This document shows, one piece after another, positions 22,001 to 31,000 of a stretch of DNA of 64,000 nucleotides (within the stretch, counting starts at the first letter, position 1; every line of letters begins with the position of its first letter). Position numbers and translations under genes: made by a program. Origin of the DNA: Dendrobium chrysotoxum (Eukaryota > Streptophyta > Magnoliopsida > Asparagales > Orchidaceae); NCBI GenBank assembly GCA_019925795.1, contig CM034315.1:10106001-10170000 (forward strand), in the 5' to 3' direction. The notes below the pieces were generated by a model. That model saw nothing but the letters and a program-made list of their open reading frames with translations, did no database searches and had not been told where the DNA came from.

Positions 22001-25000
22001 TTAACAAAAAGCCATTGTCGAGCATCAGAGAAACCTTTTCTAAAGTTCAGATGGTAAAAAGCACAAATAAAAGTGATGCTAGGAATTTCAAACATCACAA
22101 CCACTAAGGATTTTTCCCTAGCATCATGTGTACTCCAATTTATCAATGGCAATTGACAAAATAAAGGCATACCATAGTATGAGCATTATTGAAATATGGA
22201 CAAACAAAAGAGACATGCTAGAAAATTCATAGAAAATCAATTGATTGGAATCCATCATGTCATGTAATTTCAAACCAAGTAAAATTGTGGCAACATTACA
22301 GCTACTACAAAACCTTAACCTGACATTGAGCCAAGTTGGTAAAAAAATGAACAATTAGAACATTTACAAAAATATTTCAGCAATCTCAACAAAACATTGT
22401 GATGTAGGACTTAAATGCTTAGGCAATGTTAAATAAGAAGTTGCACACTTTATTTGAGAGCAATATTTAAATATTAAACTTGTAGCGATTTTAAATAATA
22501 AACGAAAACGAGAGAGGGGTGAAACTAGCTTAAGGCCAATCCCATAATTAGAGGTTAAGATCATAAAATAATCAAATATTCAAGCATAGCATACATGAAG
22601 GGTTTCCAATGAGAAATTCCTAATTTAACAATGAGATTAGTCACTACGAAAAGAGATCCCTCACTCAACTCTTAGTAAAGTTGGCTTGCGGAGAAAGTTT
22701 TTCAAGATCGTTATGATGCCACAATTAAGGATAAACTTAGAAAATATAAGACTTGGAAGAAAGTTTACCTTCGTCAGGATGTGGGAATGATTAATAGTAA
22801 GATACTGGAGCTTCTTGATAGCAATCGGGGACTTTCCGGACAGCGGGACAGCAATAGAAGTTTGCTGAAATTACTAGACAGCAGCTAGGAATTTCTGGAC
22901 AGCAACTACGACGATCGGGACAGCGGGTCGGCAGGTTTACGCTTGCTGGAACTTCGGGATAGCACCCTTAAAGATGTCCAGGAAATCTGGACAGCAACTT
23001 TGGAGGCTTCCGATCTTCAACTAGTTGGTTCTAGATTGAGAAAACCAAGTAGTTGACAAGGGGGATGGAGGACAGCAGTTACAAGAAGCCTTGGGAGGTT
23101 TAATTAGAGGGATTTGAATTTGAATCCCAAAGAAATAAAGAGGGAAGGGAGGGGCGACTGGTCTTGGAGAGGAAGTACTAGATTGATTGGAAAGTTTAAC
23201 GGGGCATTAATTGAATAGGAGAGAGAGGGAGGGGCGACCATGCAAGGGGGCTTGATTGGGGATTTGAAATCCCTTTCCAAACATAGGACATTAACTAAGG
23301 AAAGTGGATTAGAGAAGAATCTCTAATTAATTTTTAGGTTGAGGAAATTGGGGAGGTTTCCATAACAAGTTAACTTATTTTAGGAAAGAGTTCAAATTCA
23401 AATAATTTTGAATTTGAATTTCGAAAATTTTTCAAATTTAAGATGAACCAAAACAGGAAGGTATTCACTATTTCAATTTGAAAAAGATTTTGGAGGCAAA
23501 GAAGGGGGAAGGGAGGATGCCGGCGGCTTGGGGAAAGGAGGTGGGGTTCGGTCGGCAGCTTGGGAGAAGAGGGGGATGTTGGCCGGCGATTTGGAGGGGA
23601 AGATGGGGTTGGTGGCCGATGGGGTTGTGATGGTGGTGGGGTTTTGGCCGAGAGAGGGAGAAGGGGAGGGATGGTAGGCGGCTTAAGGGAAAGGGAGGAA
23701 GGAGTGGGATGCTAGGTTGGCGGCTTTTGGAAGAAGTTTGACTGGCGGTGGAGGGAGAAGGAGGGGAAGAAAGAAAGAAAGAAAGGTAATCACGAGCCCC
23801 GACGCTTCCTGCGGCTGGTGGGTGATCTGATTCCCTCACCTAGGGTTCTCACCAAAGCTCTCTCTCAAACACACAAGAAACTAGGGCTGAAATTTTCATA
23901 TTATCATTCATTCATTACCCTCTCCAAAGAGGAGGAGGGGATATAAATAGCTAAAGTTTACAATGAAGAAATAAAAGACACAAATGCCCCTAAGGGTCAC
24001 ATCCCTCAAGTGAGGGACTAAATGAAAAAATGCATAATCAAATCAAATACATATAATAACTCAAAAATAAATTGGTGCGATCGTGGCCATAGATCATCGG
24101 CCCCCGCCTTTGGTAAACTCTCCAAGATCGGATGCCCTCATCACATTGCCTTTACTAGCGGTATTTGTATCATGGCAGGAAAAAGGTAATTTTTTGAATG
24201 CCTTTAATGCAAAACTTGAAAATTCAAATCCTTGGATCATTTACTCTAGTGCATCAATCAGGTGACTAATAAAGCTTTCATATTTCATAAATACAGCCCA
24301 TGTTATGATAACTTTATTGTCTGAATTGTTGATTGATCAGTCTCAATATTGATTTATATAGGCTCTTTCATCATTTCAAAGGATCTAACCCCTAACTCTA
24401 TTCTCTTGATTTCAAATTTAAATTGCAATTTGTTATCCATAAGCAAAATTATAATAAGTCATAGATTTGTTTCTTAATTTTTTCCAAATATATGTGAATT
24501 TCAGGACCTGAAATCACGTAATAAGAATCCCGATGGTAACATGTGTGGGTCTTTATCTTCTTAGAGTTGATACTCCTGAAGGATAATCATAGAAGGATAG
24601 TTGTGGCGCTCTTCTATCATTAATAAAGATTGTGATTTTCATTTGTGGCATTTTCGGTTAGGCCACCCAAATTTCTTGTAGCTAGAAAAATTTCCTACAT
24701 AATTTAATGCAAAATCAAAATCTTTCCAGCATGTGATTTGTCAGCTATCCAAGTATGCTCACAATACCTACCCAAATCAACCTTATAAACCATCTCACCC
24801 TTTCTTTATGATACATAGTGCTAGTTGGGGTCCTTTTAGAATCAACGATATTACAAATTCTAAATGGTTCGTCAACTTTATTGATGATCACACCAAAATT
24901 ACATGGATATTTCTAAGGAAAGAAAAGTCAAAATTCAGACAAATAATTCAAAACATCAACAACATGATTCAAACTAAATTCCAAGTAAAGATAAAAGTCT

Positions 25001-28000
25001 TCAACAAGTTTTAAAATTGCGCAAATGGGTATTGAGGCATTTTTTGTTCGTGAGATGAGGTATAAGCCTCAAGGCATTTCGAGGCGTAAGCCTCAAAATT
25101 TAAAAATTGCGTAAAGTCAAAATGAAGATTAAAAATAATTTTTTTGTGTAATAATCAAACAATATATTAAAGAATGACATAAGAAAACATTATATTAAAG
25201 AGTGATAAAAGAAATAAATTGACATATATATGAAATAAAAAATACAAAAGATGTAAAATGGGAAGTGATAAATTGTGTGAAATAGAATTAAAATCTAAAC
25301 ATCACAATAAGAAAACAACATAAAATGTAGTAATTGCATAATCATATAAAATGTAGTTCAACTCAAAATTCTTTCTTTTCCAATTTCCTACTCATCTACA
25401 TTTAATTCATAAAAAAATAGTAATAGTATAGCAAGAACTCAAAAGTCATCTACGTGTCATCACGGGGGGGGGGGGGGGGGGTCTTCATTTGAATCATCGT
25501 CATAACAAATTGCTCTCTTCCCTGATGGAGTCCAATGTCTTCCAATATGCTTCTTCTTCATCTATTTCATTCATTTTCCTTTTTCCTAAACATTTTTCAT
25601 CAACATAAAGATGATAGTAATACTTCAAAGTAAATAAGCGTTAACAAAATAGATTTTTATATACTTTTTTTTAGTTCTTTCTGTGGTTGGGTTGTGGTGG
25701 ATGCAGATGCTCTGTTTCTATCACCATAAAAAAATTAACATTCAAACCTTCTTCTCATAAGTCAGATAATGTTACCTCCACTTCATCATCTATAAATCAC
25801 TCATCATCAGATATCATGTCCTCACAAATCAAAGGATATTGTCATCCTTCGAACCTTTTTTTCTTCAAATTCATGTCTTTAAGTCTCTTATTATACATGA
25901 TGTACACTAAGAAATTCATCCTTAAGATTGCCATATGATTTTTCCTATTCGTGTGCACTTAATTATACGTGCACTGAGAAATTCATCCTTAAGATTGTCA
26001 GACGATATCTTCTCTTTATGTGCTACAGTTGCATTCACATCTAGATGAAGAGCACGTTAATCCCAAAATGTTCAAAGTGAAACGCTGTAGTTCTGAAGTG
26101 CCATCATCAAATTAAATCCACCTCTCAACTTAGGTTTATATAAATGAATATAGTAAATAGAATGAATTTTAAATAAATGAGTATATAGTACATTAAAGTA
26201 ACAAATCAAATTACCCGAAGATTGCTTAGAAATAGTATCATTCGCCTATTTCAATCCAAAAAAATCCTCTTTATTCTTGAAAGGTATCAATTGCATATCA
26301 ATATTTGCTCTCTTAGTTGAATCAGCTATAAATATATCCAAGCAATGTCCTAATTTTATCTCAGGATTTGTTGACCTATTTTCTACATATTGATATTGAG
26401 GTTTAGATAATAGCCTTCTGCAGGCAAGTGCTGATGAAGTTATAGCTCCCACTTTTCATCAATGATATTCCAAATTTCTCTACAGCTGTCATCTTCTCCT
26501 CATAAGTTGAGGGCAATCATCAATTTGCTTCATCCATAGCATTGTATATGAAGCCCATAATAGGCTTCATCTTGGCAACCGCCATACTAAGAACCTGCAT
26601 CAATGGTCTAGTGGTTATAATAGCATAAATAATACTTTGCCAAAATCTTCCTAACTTCTGATTTCCTCAAATTTTCTTGCCCAGGCACAACTCAACCAAT
26701 GTGTTGAGGTGAACATAGCCTCCAAAGTCTATCTTGCCTCCAACATGCTCTACAAAATTAAATAAGTAGTGACAAATCTGGTTGCTGCAGGCTTAAGTAT
26801 TTCTTCCTTTGAAAATTTTCCCATAAGTCCCAAAATTTAAGAATGATTATAAATAAATTTACTTATCTTCTTAGCTTTTATCAGTAGATTCATATTCTGT
26901 AACAGCTCCCAAGTTTTTCAAAAATGAGATATATGCAACGTCCGACACATGGAGTCCAATATAAATATTTCCTCTTCTCCAAAAGTTTTTTCCCTTGCAA
27001 TCCTATAAGAACCGGCATCATCTATTACCACTTGAACTACCATGTGCTCTCTAACCTCCTAAACAATATTATCAAGCAGTCCAAAAAAAAACTCAACATC
27101 TTTCACCTGATCAAATGCCTCAATGGATTTCAAGAACATAATGTCATAAGGGTTATTGATCAGTATGTTTATCAAACTTATACTCTTTATATTTGATCAT
27201 CCATCAGACATAATAGTTACCCTTTTTTTGCTCCATGTCCTCTTAATATCCTCAATGCCCTCTCAGTGTTTGTCAACTCCTTCAAAATCCATACCCTCAA
27301 ATCATACATGGATGGAGGTTTCAACCCTCGCCCATAAGCTCCAACTAAACGGATCATGTTGTAGTAAGAACATGATATTGCAATGTTAAACGGGATAGTA
27401 TTCTCATAAAAAAATCTGCCTATCCATGCATACTCATATTTGTGCCTTCCTAGCATTATATTGGGTCAGTTTTTCTGATGCAAAAGGCCTCTCTTCCTGT
27501 CCATTTTCTATAGTGTTTGACATGTACTGATCCATGGGACCCCTTGCACATCTAAAAGATATTTGTTGTACTAAGGAGGATGAATCCCTACCACTACACT
27601 CGCTCCCATAGTACGAACCAACATCAACTTTGTCATCAAATTACTTTTTTGCCTGGTGCTTTCACATTAATGCCTCATTCATGTATGTTTTGATCTCCTC
27701 TCTCACAATATCAGACACTTTAATATAAGGTGCAATATTCTTATGAGATCCAGACAAATGTTCATTTATCCTAGTGACACCACCCTTCACCACCTTCTGA
27801 CAATAATTACATTTCAAATACACGTACGACTTGTCGCTGCCTCCCACATCCACGTTGGGTCCTTCCTATGACCCAACGTGGTTTCTCCTTACTTCTGACC
27901 ATCCTCTACAAAATTGTCAAGAACCTACAAAAACAAGTTGAGAACAAATATAATAAATACATAATTTAAATTTGATATTTGAAAAAGAAATTAGATTTTG

Positions 28001-31000
28001 CTCATGCTAACTTGCTCGTGCTAGTCATAATTGGCACCCTCATGTCAACGAGGCTAGGGAGAGCATTATTTTGGTGAATAAGAAGGAAAATATTGTTTAT
28101 GCTGATTATATTTAAATTTTATACACTTATCATATTTTGATTGAAATAATTAGTATTTTAAATATAAAAAGATTTGGAAGATTTTGGAGTAGAACTTTAA
28201 TTAAAGTGATCTAAAATGTCTCTTCGCTATTTACCTCCGGGTACAATATTGTCAAATGCTAATTAATTATTTATACATGCATGAATCGTATGATGAAATA
28301 TTTGAAACGATTATATAGCTCTAGCTTCTATTAATGGTTAAATGTCTTCTCATTTAAAAGAAACAATTAGTTTTATTGTTTCATGTTTGTGCTAATTTTG
28401 TAAGCATTTTGAGCTTTTAGGTCGCTGATTATTCTTGAAGGATCAAAGCAAGGTGGCTAGGATGGATAGAATGGAGTAGGTTTTGTGAGCATATTACATA
28501 GATGTTTAATGAAACATACATGTTATAGAAAATCCTCCATAACCACATATTATGTTAGCAAATGCATTAATTTCTCACAAATACTAGAATTTTGTTAGGC
28601 CGCCCCAAGAGGGGCCGGCTGCTCCTATTGAACCGGTCTCTAGTGGACCGGTTTACTACTACAGCCACCGGCCCAGGGAAGGGAGAGGGAAGGGTTCGGC
28701 TGCTCCTATGGGGCCTACACCTTGATTAAAGATTGCTTTGGAGGGAAATATTTGAATTAGGGGTTGTTTAGGGATTTTGTATTTCTCCTTTGACTTTAAT
28801 TAGTTGCTAATGCTAGAATTAGGATTTCATCTTGAATTTGAATTAGCAATCTGGAGTCTCTTGTGTGCTTGGGCTCTAGTCTCTCGGTTAGAGATTTGGA
28901 GAGTCATTTCTTTCTCTCGAATTGAAGAAACTTGTATTGTTTGCTTTTTTTCTTCATCCGTTAGTGGAATCCTTTATTTTTCTCTTAGATTTTTTTACAG
29001 TTTTCTCAAGGTTGCTGCTATCAAGTTGTTATTTTCTTCTGAAAACAACATTTTTTCTGCTTCTACCTCGATACTTCAATACCAGAATTTCTACCTCACA
29101 TGAAGCAAGCGTTGTTGAACAACAACAAAGAAGCGATGAAGAAAAATCGAATGAGGTGAAGAAGCTTGCGACTCTTCAAAACTCCACTTCACGTGAAGGC
29201 GATGTCGAACAATAACGAAGCAATGACAAAGACGAATCGAAGTAGTTGAAGGAACTTGGGCTCCTTCAAAACTCCACCTTGCATATCTCATCAAAAAATT
29301 GCCCACCTAGTCTTGAGTTTTAGCATGTCATGTCAAACACCCCCTCATTTCCAAATGTATGAATGATCTTCATCTATCCCATCAAAGTTTTCCGATGGAC
29401 TGCATTTATTCCCATACATCAATAACATTTAAGCAAGCCTGATCAAAAATCTCTAAAATGCATAATCCTTGGGTATTATTCACATAAAAAGGTTACAAAT
29501 ACTCCTTGTCAATAAAAATAAGGCTCCACAAATCCATAGATGTGACATTCTTTGAGAATCAACCCTATTATCCTAAACCTTCAATTTCGGAGGAGAATTA
29601 TATTGCATGTAAATATTATCTTTAGGAAAATGGGAATGTCCAGCAATCTCAAACAACCACCATTCAAACACAATTTTCAACCAAAGTCCAACATTAAATC
29701 ATCTCAACCTTCAACACAACTCTACAATTTCGAGAACCACACAAGAAAGATCAAAGCCAGGATGTGATTGTCTATTCAAGAAAATTCAAAACTCAAAATA
29801 ATATAGCTTATTTAACACCTCTCAAGCAAAATCAGAAATATAAAACGACTCCAGAGACTCTTGAAACTTGACTAGGTGACACACTTAGTGAGATTCTATT
29901 AATCCTCATAATGATTTAGATCAACCTATTGTTGTTAGAAAATGTTAGAGATCTCATACTCAACATCCTATCTATAAATTTATTTCTTATGAAAGATCGT
30001 CTCCCAACTTTCAAGCCTTTACTACCCTGATAGATCTATGGATGCCAAATAACATATAATAAACTCTCAGCCAAAAAAAATGAAAGACTGCTATTTTGGA
30101 GAAAATAAAAACAATTAATAAAAATACAACTTGAGAAATCTCATATAAACCTAAGGAAAAGACCAATACGATGAAAGTGGATTTTCACTATCAAGCATTG
30201 CAAAGGGCAATGACGATAGGTTCAATACTAAACTTGTTGCAAAGAGTTCACCCAATTTTATAGAGTTAGTTATGAAGAATCATTTGCCCGGGTAACCAAA
30301 CTCAACTTAATCAGAGTTTTGTTATCATTAGCAGTAAATCTAAATGTCCTCTGCATCAACTAGATGTCAAAAGTGCATTCCTAAATGATGACTTGAAGGA
30401 AGAAGTTATATGAAAACAACTCTAGATTTTCTTTATGCATTTTAGGAAACTCTTTAAATGTAATCAAGCGTTGAATTGATAAAAATAAAAGTTGAAAAAG
30501 TGATAGGAAGTGCTTGCAGAAATTTAGGAAAAGCCTTGACTGAAATCTAATTTCAGCAATTTTAGAAAATCAATGACAAGAAAAACAGGAATATAACACA
30601 GAAGAACATTTTTTTTATTGAAAGTTTTATGAAAGAAAAGACAAGATACAAGTGGATCTTCAATTGGAGAGGAAGATCCGTCTCTCACAAATCTCTAGCC
30701 GCCGTTTAGAGCCCAAACACTCTAAGAACAATCTAATTTCAACAAACAACGCATACCCCTAGCCCTAGGAAAAACCCCCTACTTAAAGCATACAATAAAT
30801 GAAAAATACTCAAACAGCCCTCCCCCAATTCCCTCCAAAATCTACCATATTTCCTTAATTATTTCCCTCCCAAATCAGCCCCTAATCTGGCCTCTTCAAT
30901 TAGGAAACATTTCCTAATTAATCCCCTCCAAATCAGCCCCAAAATCTGCCCTCTTTAATTAGGAAACATTTCCTAATTAATCACCTCCAAATCAGCCCAA

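Larger units (their letters stand above)
22600..24143 (-). mobile_element. LTR-like non-autonomous element, copy C
   Basis: Same family and orientation as copies A and B. The LTR-like end is 23819-24143. A leader encoding proline-rich nonsense (23468-23839 frame) follows, and the distal part shares AACAATGAGATTAGTC with copy B. In place of the small acidic ORF it has repeated GGACAGC words (about 22838-23000). It interrupts the copia relic, so it inserted after that copia element. The distal boundary is uncertain (22360-22600). Confidence 0.6.
25012..28200 (-). mobile_element. hAT (Ac-like) DNA transposon, decayed
   Basis: It holds a broken hAT transposase (25482-27860) and, at the left end, GAGGCGTAAGCCTCA subterminal words shared with the deleted copy at 10725. 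It lies between the integrase and RT parts of the copia relic, so it inserted into that element. The right boundary is approximate and no target duplication was established. Confidence 0.65.
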
